A model generated the notes under the pieces. It did no database searches. It was not told where the DNA came from and worked only from the letters and a program-made list of their open reading frames with translations. A stretch of DNA of 64,000 bases, from contig CAZFPL010000002.1 of the NCBI GenBank assembly GCA_964521085.1, positions 95,616-159,615 of the forward strand, read 5' to 3'. This document shows positions 38,387-45,822 of the stretch, piece after piece. The DNA comes from JAFGKK01 sp964521085. Lineage in GTDB: Bacteria; Chloroflexota; Anaerolineae; Anaerolineales; RBG-16-64-43. Each line of letters starts with the position of its first letter. Position 1 is the stretch's first letter. The position numbers and the translations under genes are program-made.

Positions 38387-39562
38387 TTAACCTTCCTCCA
38401 TCACCTCTTCGTAGGCCAGAAGGTTTTCGGTTGTATAGCGTTCAATGCAAAAGAATTTTCGGGCCCGCGCCGCAAGCGCTTTCCGGTAGGCCGGGGAGTG
38501 ATTTTCCTTCCCCTTCATCCACTTTAATACCAATCCGGCAAGCTCATCCGGTTTTGCCTGCGCCGGATCGAAGCCGACCCCGCACTCCATGCGCAGCAGT
38601 TTCTGGGTTTCCTCCACCTGTGGCTTCCATCCGACGACCGCCGTCCCGCAGCATATCGCTTCCGCCAGGGCGAGGCTGAAGCCTTCCGCCGGACTTGGAT
38701 TCACCAGCAGTTCCGAGCGCAGTAATTCCTTGCGAACCGATTCCGGCGCGACTCGCCCCAGAAATAAAGCCGGAATTTTATGCTTCTTGGCGTACGCTTC
38801 GAAGCGCTCCTGTTCGGGACCGATCCCGCAGATCCGAAGCGGTATCTTGCGTAAGGCGGAAGATTTGGCATACGCCGCCAGGAGATTCTGCAGTCCCTTG
38901 TCGAGCCGCAATCCGCCGACGAAAAGGATCCCGTTTCGATTTCCCGAAACGGGGATCGACATATCGGAGAATATTCTTTCGACCGCCGGGCGGATCAATC
39001 GGGAGCGTTCCAGCAGAGAGGCATCGCGCCCGCACACCAGCGAGCGCAAGGCGTCCGACGCGAAAATGATTCTGCGGTACGACAGCAGGTGCTGGCCGGC
39101 GGTGTGGGTATGATGGGTGAGGAAAAGGGGGATCTTCAAATCCAGCGCGTGGTACAAGGGGGGAAAATCGGAAAACGACAGGTGGTTGTGGATGATATCC
39201 GGTTGGAAATCCTTGATGGCTTCGCTTAATCCGGCCAGGAACATCGAGTCCAAGCGGACCGAATGCGCCGATCGGTCCGCCGCCGGCAGCCGCGAAGCCG
39301 CCCAGGAAAACCAGGCCAACTTCTTCATGGCGGGGATGCGCGCCGTCGGTATCAGACGGATGGGTTTTCCCGGATTGTCGATCCAATAGGGTTTTTCCAG
39401 AATGGGTTCCGGGAATGGAAAAATCGCCACCTCGTTTCCGCGGGCGGCAAGTTCGCGCGAAAGCTGAAGCGAAAGCCGCGATTTTCCCCCGGCGCGCGGA
39501 TTCAACCCTTCGCCTTTCAAAAACGGGTGGATTTGCAGAATTTTTAAGGATGTTTGATCCAT
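38387..39562 (-). CDS. Family 4 glycosyltransferase, tandem copy 1
   Basis: The 391 aa start at ATG 39562 (MDQTSLKILQIHPFLKGE) has AGGA 8 bases upstream. An ATG at 39607 lies in the WbqC gene and is rejected. Landmarks are NPRAGGKSRLSLQLSREL, FVGGLRLDKGLQNLLAAY, SPAEGFSLALAEAICCG and VGWKPQVEE. It is the first of the three tandem paralogues and follows the WbqC-like gene by 10 bp. Confidence 0.88.
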   Translation of the reverse strand: MDQTSLKILQIHPFLKGEGLNPRAGGKSRLSLQLSRELAARGNEVAIFPFPEPILEKPYWIDNPGKPIRLIPTARIPAMKKLAWFSWAASRLPAADRSAHSVRLDSMFLAGLSEAIKDFQPDIIHNHLSFSDFPPLYHALDLKIPLFLTHHTHTAGQHLLSYRRIIFASDALRSLVCGRDASLLERSRLIRPAVERIFSDMSIPVSGNRNGILFVGGLRLDKGLQNLLAAYAKSSALRKIPLRICGIGPEQERFEAYAKKHKIPALFLGRVAPESVRKELLRSELLVNPSPAEGFSLALAEAICCGTAVVGWKPQVEETQKLLRMECGVGFDPAQAKPDELAGLVLKWMKGKENHSPAYRKALAARARKFFCIERYTTENLLAYEEVMEEG

Positions 39563-39572
39563 AAGGAACGTC

Positions 39573-40265
39573 CTACGATGCAGATGCATCCAGTCGCCGA
39601 ATTCCATCCGGGCCTTCGTTCAGGAGCAGGTCGATGCTGGCCATGCCCGGCACGAAGGGGGAGAACATCTGGGAATATTCCGGATGCTGGAACTCATGAT
39701 ATTCCACGCCGATCCCCGCGTCTGTAAAAAGCGATTCCACGAGGTAGCCCCTTCCACTCGGTCCAGAGAGGTACACCGTGGCTCCCGTCTTGCGGCAAAT
39801 ATCCAGCAGAAGGTCGCTTTTCTTTCCGGCAACGTTCAAAGTCGACGCCCGCCGGGCGGGGGTGGATATGCCGAACGCGGACCACAGGAACTCGATCAGC
39901 GCGAGATTCAGATCGACCAGGCGAGTCCACGGCCGCCGGAAGAGATCCTCCAGCGCCGGCGCGTACATCTTCCAGTGCGGCGCCCGGGAGTAATTCTGCA
40001 GCAGGGTCCGGAAATACACTTCCGCCCAGCGGGTTTTGTTGTTGATTTCCACATCCAGAAAAGCCTGGCCGAATTTTCCCTTCGTCAGGACCGGGACATT
40101 AACCCAGCCCCACCCCTGCGGCGTACGGATCCGGTTCCGATTTTCGAAGTAGTTCTTTTTAAACGCGACCGTGTCGAGAAAAATGAATTCGTCGGCTTTA
40201 CGGGCCTTGTCGAGGTATCCAAGCCAGGGGAGATGCTCGGGTTGATGGATGGCTATCCGCGTCAT
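39573..40265 (-). CDS. WbqC-family protein
   Basis: The 230 aa protein shows the WbqC opening IAIHQPEHLPWLGYLDKA followed by FIFLDTVAFKKNYFENRN, the IxQPxYxPWLGY and DxxQ-like regions of the family. WbqC proteins occur in O-antigen and capsule loci. Their reaction is not well established, although a role in making or attaching unusual sugar substituents has been suggested. It lies 3 bp after the LmbE gene and 10 bp before the GT triplet. Confidence 0.85.
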   Translation of the reverse strand: MTRIAIHQPEHLPWLGYLDKARKADEFIFLDTVAFKKNYFENRNRIRTPQGWGWVNVPVLTKGKFGQAFLDVEINNKTRWAEVYFRTLLQNYSRAPHWKMYAPALEDLFRRPWTRLVDLNLALIEFLWSAFGISTPARRASTLNVAGKKSDLLLDICRKTGATVYLSGPSGRGYLVESLFTDAGIGVEYHEFQHPEYSQMFSPFVPGMASIDLLLNEGPDGIRRLDASAS

Positions 40266-40268
40266 GCG

Positions 40269-40922
40269 CTATTTCAAGCCGAGATCCCACTGCCAACGCA
40301 GGGTTTCATAGCACTCCGCATGGCCCACGCCGATCTCATACCCGCGGTGAACTCCGCGGGCGATCACCGCGTCCAGCCAGATATCGCCATACTTCTTGTA
40401 TTGCGAGTCGTGCGCCAGGAGGGACTCGCGCTTGGCCTGGACCGCCTCCGGCGAAACAGCGACGTACACCTGCGGACGGAACGGCGAGTAGGAGCGGCCG
40501 GAGGGAGTCATCGGTTCGTAGAAGAGGATCGAGTTGAAATAGCGGCAGGCTGAGATCGAGGCGAGGGATGTGGCGCGGTGGTCCTGGTGCGTATCGTGCG
40601 GCCAATGGGTGAGGACCACATCCGGCTTTAATTTGCGAAGCGGCACCTCGATGGCTTCCACCACATGGAAATCGTACGGGATCTGCTTGGTGGGGAAATC
40701 CAGAATCTCCAACCCCACATTACCGAGCTTGCGCGCCGCCTCCCTGCCCTCCACCATCGCCTGGTCGTCCGTGCGGAAGACCCGCCCGTCCAAGTCAACG
40801 TAATCCGAATGGGAGAGGACGAGCATGTACGTTTCCCAGCCTTTGCGTGCGGCTTCAGCCAGCGTCCCCCCGCAGCCGATTTCGATGTCGTCCAGGTGCG
40901 CCCCGATCGCCAGGAGTCTCAT
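40269..40922 (-). CDS. LmbE/PIG-L family deacetylase
   Basis: The 217 aa protein has the metal-binding AHLDDIEIGCGG (AHxDD) near residue 8 and HWPHDTHQDHRAT at about 105-117, the HPDxxxxH-like second metal motif. Enzymes of this family remove N-acetyl groups from amino sugars in lipid-linked or nucleotide-linked form. Here it could de-N-acetylate a sugar of the polysaccharide. It is packed between a methyltransferase and the WbqC gene with 3-base gaps. Confidence 0.9.
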   Translation of the reverse strand: MRLLAIGAHLDDIEIGCGGTLAEAARKGWETYMLVLSHSDYVDLDGRVFRTDDQAMVEGREAARKLGNVGLEILDFPTKQIPYDFHVVEAIEVPLRKLKPDVVLTHWPHDTHQDHRATSLASISACRYFNSILFYEPMTPSGRSYSPFRPQVYVAVSPEAVQAKRESLLAHDSQYKKYGDIWLDAVIARGVHRGYEIGVGHAECYETLRWQWDLGLK

Positions 40923-40925
40923 CGG

Positions 40926-41534
40926 TCATCCTTTCCGGTACAGGTACAGCGTGAAATCGTGGGGAAGGTAATCGTGCCGAAGGGTGACCCAGCGCGTGAT
41001 GGCGTGCGCCTCAAGGAGCGCGCGTTCCGGCGAGCAGTAGAACATGTCATCCCGGAAATGCCCCGGATCGTAATAGGTACTGAGCATGTTGATCCCCACG
41101 CCGCGCTTGGCCACGTCGAACAGCCTGCGCAGGATGCGGAACACCCAGGCTTCCTGATCCTCACGGAATTTTACGTTAAAAGTCCCGCTGATCAAAATGT
41201 AATCCGGCGCAGATTTTGGCTCGAAACTCTCAATATCGGCGCAGAAAAATTCGTCACCCGGGTGGCGGCGGCGCGCTTCTTCAATGAAGGCCGGCTGGAG
41301 ATCCAGCCCCGTGTAACGCATCGCGATCCCCCTCTTCTCAAGGTAGGAGCGCAAGTCGCCGAATCCACAGCCCACGTCCAGCACCGAAGCATTCGTCAGA
41401 TCGCCGATTTGGGTCAGCACGTCGAACCGGACTTCCTGGGATTCCCGGCTGCCGATTCCCAGCGAGCGCGTATCGTACCCGTATTCCTGCCAGCGCTGTG
41501 CGTAAAAATCCAACACTTTGCGTTCTTCGCTCAT
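40926..41534 (-). CDS. SAM-dependent methyltransferase
   Basis: The 202 aa protein from ATG 41534 (GAGG 5-6 bases upstream) has a class I fold with motif I VLDVGCGFGDLRSYL, YTGLDLQPAFIEEAR and FNVKFREDQEAW. It resembles trans-aconitate and sugar methyltransferases of Methyltransf_25 type. In this locus it probably O-methylates a sugar, possibly a cap on the chain before ABC export. An upstream GTG would add two residues. Confidence 0.84.
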   Translation of the reverse strand: MSEERKVLDFYAQRWQEYGYDTRSLGIGSRESQEVRFDVLTQIGDLTNASVLDVGCGFGDLRSYLEKRGIAMRYTGLDLQPAFIEEARRRHPGDEFFCADIESFEPKSAPDYILISGTFNVKFREDQEAWVFRILRRLFDVAKRGVGINMLSTYYDPGHFRDDMFYCSPERALLEAHAITRWVTLRHDYLPHDFTLYLYRKG

Positions 41535-41555
41535 CGGCACCTCGGATCGCGTCCG

Positions 41556-42887
41556 CTACTTCCGCTCCCGGGACAAGGATGTTCCGGCCGCGGACCCCAG
41601 CGGACGGACCTCCGTCTCCCAGGGCAGAATCGGCGCCACCACGCCGGACCAGGCTCGCGGGTAATCGCCTTTAACCGACCGGCCGGAACCGCTGTCCTCC
41701 ACCCGGAAGGAGAGCAGATTCGACTCGCGGATAAAATAACGGCGGGGGACCAGCACGCGCAGCAACACGTCGACGGTGAACATTCCCTCGTTCAGGAAAT
41801 CACCTGGGATCTTGCACACGCTGCGGTAGATCCCCTTTTTGCGCGACTTCCCGGTATAGGCCGAGTCGTGATTGGCGGCGGATTCCAATACGCAAATGCC
41901 ATCGTCGTTGTGGAGCAGGATGATCGGCATAAACGGCTGCCCTGAATCGAACGCCCAATATTCCACCTCGATCTGCAACGGCTCGCGGATTTCGAATATC
42001 GAGCGCGGCTTGCCGTTGCGGTCGAGCAGGCGGACCCGCTTCAGGCGAGCCGTGGCATCCCCCGGCGCCTGGTCGGGCGAATCCCATTCTTTGTGGTCGG
42101 CGGCCGAGCGGTCGGCGTTCAGATAATGCGAGATGACTTCCGAGGTATCCCCGTCTGCGGAAATCCGCCCTTCATCGAGCAGGATAACCCGCTGGCACAG
42201 GCGATGGATGGCGGTCATATTGTGGGAGACAAACAGCACCGTGCGGCCTTCTTTGCCGACGCTCTCCATCTTGCCCATGCATTTCTTCTGGAAGCGGTCG
42301 TCGCCCACGGCCAGGACTTCGTCCACCAGCAGGACTTCCGGATTCAGATGCGCCGCGACGGCGAACGCCAGCCGCAAGAACATCCCGCTGGAATAATGCT
42401 TGACGGGCGTGTCGATGAACTTTTCGATCTCGGAGAAGGCGACGATTTCATCGAAGCGCCGTTCGATCTCGGCATTGCGCATGCCCAGAATCGCACCGTT
42501 GAGGAAGATGTTCTCCCGTCCGGTAAGCTCCGGATGGAAGCCGGTTCCGACCTCGAGCAGCGACCCGATCCGTCCGGAAAGCCGGACGCGCCCGACGGTC
42601 GGATCGGTGATCCGCGAGAGCACTTTCAGCAGCGTGCTTTTCCCCGCGCCATTGCGTCCGATGATGCCGAGCACCTCCCCCTGGCGGACCTCGAAATTGA
42701 TATCCTTCAAAGCCCAGATCATCTGCGCGGCGGGAATGGGCTCGCGCCGGATGATGCGCCGCGCCAAGCGAAAGGGCATTTTCGCGGCGTCGGCCAGCGT
42801 ATCCCGGAGGGTTTTATATCCCTCCTGGAGGGCGCCGATGCGGTATTGCTTGCCGAGGTTTTCCACCCGGATGACGAGGTCGCCCAT
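41556..42887 (-). CDS. Polysaccharide ABC exporter ATPase (Wzt-like) with C-terminal substrate domain
   Basis: The 443 aa protein has an ABC ATPase domain with Walker A GRNGAGKST, the Wzt/TagH signature LLEVGTGFHPELTGRENI, YSSGMFLRLAFA and Walker B LLVDEVLAVGD. From about residue 270 a beta-rich Wzt_C-like domain follows (RLLDRNGKPRSIFE, NEGMFTVDVLL). In O-antigen systems that domain recognises the finished chain end. It pairs with the permease gene at 42889, separated by one base. The glycan is therefore probably finished in the cytosol and then exported. Confidence 0.94.
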   Translation of the reverse strand: MGDLVIRVENLGKQYRIGALQEGYKTLRDTLADAAKMPFRLARRIIRREPIPAAQMIWALKDINFEVRQGEVLGIIGRNGAGKSTLLKVLSRITDPTVGRVRLSGRIGSLLEVGTGFHPELTGRENIFLNGAILGMRNAEIERRFDEIVAFSEIEKFIDTPVKHYSSGMFLRLAFAVAAHLNPEVLLVDEVLAVGDDRFQKKCMGKMESVGKEGRTVLFVSHNMTAIHRLCQRVILLDEGRISADGDTSEVISHYLNADRSAADHKEWDSPDQAPGDATARLKRVRLLDRNGKPRSIFEIREPLQIEVEYWAFDSGQPFMPIILLHNDDGICVLESAANHDSAYTGKSRKKGIYRSVCKIPGDFLNEGMFTVDVLLRVLVPRRYFIRESNLLSFRVEDSGSGRSVKGDYPRAWSGVVAPILPWETEVRPLGSAAGTSLSRERK

Positions 42888-42888
42888 G

Positions 42889-43740
42889 TCACACCACGTC
42901 CGCGAAGTTTCGTTCCATGCGCCGGAAATAAAAGGTGCCGGTGATAAGCAACACCATGGCGACGACGGCGGAGACTCCGACCATCAGGCCCGGAGGAGAC
43001 CCGCTTCCCAGAAGCGCCCAGCGGAACCCGTCGAGTACGCCGGCCATCGGGTTGAGCCCGTAGATCGTCCTCCACGGTTCGTCAAGAAGACTACTGGGGT
43101 AGACGACTGGGCTGATAAACATCCAGACCTGGAGCAGGAACGGGACCATGTAGCGGATATCCCGGTACTCCACGTTCAGCGCCGAAAGCCAGAGCCCCAC
43201 CCCAAGGGCGGTGATGAACGCCAAAAGAAGAAACAACGGCAGCCAGACCACGTTGATCGTGATGGTTATACCAAAGGCCAGTACCATCCCGACCAGGACG
43301 ACAAAGGCGAGTGCGAAATCCACCAATCCCGAAAGCACGCTGGCGATCGGCATCACCAGGCGCGGGAAGAAGACCTTCTTGATCAATTGCGAATTTCCGA
43401 CCAGGCTGTCTGAGGATTGGGCCAAGCCGTACGCGAAGAATGCCCAAGGGACGGTTCCGGCGGCGCTGAACACCTCATAGGGCAGGCCCGCGGTTCCGGA
43501 GGAGATTTTCGCCAGCCTTCCGAAGAACAGGCTGAACACGACCATCGTCAGGAAGGGCTGGAGGATCGCCCACGCCGCGCCGAGCACGGTCTGCTTATAA
43601 CGGACTTTGATATCCCGCCAGGTAAGGAAAAACAACAGCTCGCGGTACGCCCAGACCTCGCGCAGCTTAAGGTTCACCCATCCGCGCGAGGGGACGATTT
43701 CAGTGACGGGACCGACAAATTCGCTTTGCGATGATTCCAT
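42889..43740 (-). CDS. Polysaccharide ABC exporter permease (Wzm/TagG-like)
   Basis: The 283 aa protein has six membrane helices of the ABC2 type, starting after LRELWAYRELLFFLTWRDIKVR. Typical landmarks are RYKQTVLGAAWAILQP and WMFISPVVYPSSL. It forms the membrane channel with the ATPase just downstream and exports lipid-linked or polymerised glycan. The start codon lacks an evident Shine-Dalgarno. The right end of a repeat-bounded insertion is only 24 bases upstream and may have displaced it. Confidence 0.94.
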   Translation of the reverse strand: MESSQSEFVGPVTEIVPSRGWVNLKLREVWAYRELLFFLTWRDIKVRYKQTVLGAAWAILQPFLTMVVFSLFFGRLAKISSGTAGLPYEVFSAAGTVPWAFFAYGLAQSSDSLVGNSQLIKKVFFPRLVMPIASVLSGLVDFALAFVVLVGMVLAFGITITINVVWLPLFLLLAFITALGVGLWLSALNVEYRDIRYMVPFLLQVWMFISPVVYPSSLLDEPWRTIYGLNPMAGVLDGFRWALLGSGSPPGLMVGVSAVVAMVLLITGTFYFRRMERNFADVV

Positions 43741-43763
43741 TCGATTTATTAAACCTGCAGGTT

Positions 43764-43793
43764 AAGATACAGACGATGGACCATAGACTATGG
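43764..43793. repeat. Left inverted repeat of the four-helix-bundle unit
   Basis: This 30-base arm, read as its reverse complement, matches 44294-44323 with 3 mismatches. It contains overlapping GACCATAG/GACTATGG repeats, so the arm itself is a mini-palindrome. An AACCTGCAGGTT palindrome lies just outside at 43752-43763. Confidence 0.85.
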
Positions 43794-43805
43794 ACCATGG
43801 CCGAC

Positions 43806-44180
43806 CTATGTTCGGGACGCATTCACCTTTCCTTGGACCGTTTTTCTAAAGGATTGCATTTTCTTGATCAGCGTCACCATTCGGTTTTCCATCTTCTCAC
43901 TATCTTCGGACAGATATTTTCTTCGTTGAGCAATTCGATGGCAGGCGCTGGATTCTTCGAGCGATCGAATCGCGTAACCTAGAAATCGCACCTGCTCCGA
44001 GTCGGTCTGTCCCGTGGATCCTTCGGCAATATTAAGTGCAATCGATGTCGCCGCGCGAATCCACTGACTTCGCAGATTATATAATTCCTCTTTCGGAAGA
44101 CATTCGGTCACTCGGTATACATCGTCGAGGTAATCAAGCGCCAGCTTCCACACCTCGAGATTCTCGAACTTGAAAGCCAT
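43806..44180 (-). CDS. Four-helix-bundle protein (23S rRNA intervening-sequence protein family)
   Basis: The 124 aa protein opens FENLEVWKLALDYLDDVYR and continues RSQWIRAATSIALNIAEGS, the hallmark of the TIGR02436/S23 family, found inside 23S rRNA insertions and scattered through many genomes. It forms a four-helix bundle, often pentameric, with a basic surface, and its role is uncertain. AAGGGGG precedes the ATG. It sits inside an inverted-repeat-bounded unit, which points to a mobile or repeat-propagated cassette. Its RNA or DNA partner is unknown. Confidence 0.9.
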   Translation of the reverse strand: MAFKFENLEVWKLALDYLDDVYRVTECLPKEELYNLRSQWIRAATSIALNIAEGSTGQTDSEQVRFLGYAIRSLEESSACHRIAQRRKYLSEDSEKMENRMVTLIKKMQSFRKTVQGKVNASRT

Positions 44181-44293
44181 GGATCCCCCTTTTTATCATC
44201 GATTTCCCTACTATGGATAGATGATACCACGGGCAGTGTTCAATCCCTCGATTGTCGTGCCTCAGCCATCGAATAGAAACCATCGACAATAGT

Positions 44294-44323
44294 CCATGGT
44301 CTATAGTCCATCGTCTCTATCTT
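44294..44323. repeat. Right inverted repeat of the four-helix-bundle unit
   Basis: This is the second 30-base arm (27/30 identical to the reverse complement of 43764-43793). It begins 114 bases upstream of the four-helix gene. The inner part contains the last codons and the TAG stop of the HAD phosphatase gene, so the arm supplies that protein's final residues. Confidence 0.85.
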
Positions 44324-44960
44324 CAAGCCAGGATTCCATCTCCGTAAGATCTTTCACCTTAGCAACAGACAATTTATCGAAGTTCGTCTCCGTCTCGCGG
44401 GCCAGGAAACGCGTGCCCGCTTCGCGCGCGGCATCGTAATCGCTCATGCCGTCGCCGACCATCAGCACTTCCTGCGGGGAAAGCGCGTGCCGCGCCATCA
44501 CGTCGCGCAGGATGTCCGCCTTCAACCGCGGGGTGCCCCACAATTCCTCGAACCAGGCGCCCATTCCGCGTTTGGCGACGATGAGTTCCAACTCCGCCTG
44601 CGGGGTTCCCGAACCGACAATCCGCACCACCCGCCCTCTCAATCCGAGAAGCAAATCCTCCGCGCCCGGCACTTGCGGGCAGCGGAAAATCCGCTCACGG
44701 GTGAGGCACTCGAAATCGGCGCTTACCTGCTTGCGGATTTTCTCGGTGTAAGGCAGCCCCAGGATGTTGCGCTGAATGTGCTCGAACTTGACGTACCGGG
44801 AAATACCGGCCTGGGCAATGTGGTAGTCGCGGATCGCCTGAACCTTCTCCGGGTAATCCGCGTACAGTTCCATGAAAGCCTCGGTCTTGATATTGGCGGA
44901 TTCCAGGATCACGCCGTCGAAATCGAAAACGATTGCGCGCAGGGAATCAATTCGCTTCAA
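44301..44960 (-). CDS. HAD-superfamily phosphatase (sugar-phosphate type)
   Basis: The 219 aa version starts at TTG 44960 with AGAGGA 7 bases upstream. A GTG at 44987 is the alternative (228 aa) but lacks a ribosome-binding site. HAD motif I is VFDFDGVILES, motif II RIVGSGTPQAEL, and motif IV VGDGMSDYDAA. These give a beta-PGM/KdsC-like phosphatase. It follows the CMP-sugar synthetase-like gene by 49 bp and could dephosphorylate the 9- or 8-phosphate of a keto-acid sugar. The last residues are coded by the repeat arm. Confidence 0.87.
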   Translation of the reverse strand: MKRIDSLRAIVFDFDGVILESANIKTEAFMELYADYPEKVQAIRDYHIAQAGISRYVKFEHIQRNILGLPYTEKIRKQVSADFECLTRERIFRCPQVPGAEDLLLGLRGRVVRIVGSGTPQAELELIVAKRGMGAWFEELWGTPRLKADILRDVMARHALSPQEVLMVGDGMSDYDAAREAGTRFLARETETNFDKLSVAKVKDLTEMESWLEDRDDGL

Positions 44961-45009
44961 CGCAGGTTCCTCTCGAAGATCACGCACCGGAAAGGAAGGC
45001 GCGTGAAAT

Positions 45010-45729
45010 CTATAATTTCTTCACGTCCGGATAATGGGCCAGCCACCACTCGGAAAAACCGGCGTCGAGGTGGGTGTGAATATCCCGGCCGGTTACCCAA
45101 TTGCGCAGGATCGGCGCCGACCGCTTTCCCATCCACCACCACGGGCTGGGCCCGTCGCGCCGCTGGACGCATTCTTTTCGGAAGGCCCATACGCCCTGGT
45201 CGTAGTAATACGCCGCCGGGTACGACTGGCGTTCGGTCGAGGCCTGGCGGTTGGGGTCTCCATATGGGCGCAGCAACCCATCGACGATCTCAAGCGAGCG
45301 CAGCGGGTGGTCGTCGGCCGCCTGCCATACGCTCATGACAGAATCCAGGTCCGGACGGTCATCGAGCATCCCGAGCGCCCGGTCCAGCAGTTCGCCGTCG
45401 AGCATCACGGTGTTCCCCAGGAGGAGAACCACGTTGCGCAAATCCTTTTCGCGCGCGTCGGCGTATTCCACGGCATGCTTGATCACCTCGCCGTGGTTGA
45501 TGTGATCGCCGCACAACCCCTCGGGCCGGACGATGATCTCGCAGCCGTTCTCGCGCCCGACCTGCATAACCTCCGGCGAATCGGTGGAGATGTACGTCTT
45601 GGAAATGCGTTTCGCCTCCCGGGCGGCCTGGATCGGGTAGTAGACCAGCGGTTTTCCCGCGAGATCCATCACATTCTTATTGAGGATCGATTTGCTTCCG
45701 GCGCGGGCGGTGATGATGGCAACGTTCAC
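45010..45729 (-). CDS. Acylneuraminate/KDO-type cytidylyltransferase family protein
   Basis: The 239 aa start at GTG 45729 has AGGAG 6 bases upstream. A longer ATG start at 45783 lacks one. The N-terminus MNVAIITARAGSKSILNKN has the RxGSKxxxxKN nucleotide-binding motif of CMP-NeuAc and CMP-KDO synthetases (ARAGSKSILNKNV), followed by GKPLVYYPI. It activates an acidic sugar or related acid with CTP. It is next to a HAD phosphatase and two-gene NAD enzymes. The acceptor acid is not identified. Confidence 0.88.
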   Translation of the reverse strand: MNVAIITARAGSKSILNKNVMDLAGKPLVYYPIQAAREAKRISKTYISTDSPEVMQVGRENGCEIIVRPEGLCGDHINHGEVIKHAVEYADAREKDLRNVVLLLGNTVMLDGELLDRALGMLDDRPDLDSVMSVWQAADDHPLRSLEIVDGLLRPYGDPNRQASTERQSYPAAYYYDQGVWAFRKECVQRRDGPSPWWWMGKRSAPILRNWVTGRDIHTHLDAGFSEWWLAHYPDVKKL

Positions 45730-45822
45730 GGCACTCTCCTGCAGGTTTTTTTCCTGCGAATTCAACGGGGTAAATTTTATCAAAAGCCGAGCGCTCGCTT
45801 CGCGAGGGCAACCGATCGCTCA

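Noticed and set aside
43752..43763. AACCTGCAGGTT palindrome as an attachment or target site
   Set aside because: It stands only on one side of the four-helix-bundle unit and no second copy was found at the other end, so it is not evidence of a target duplication.
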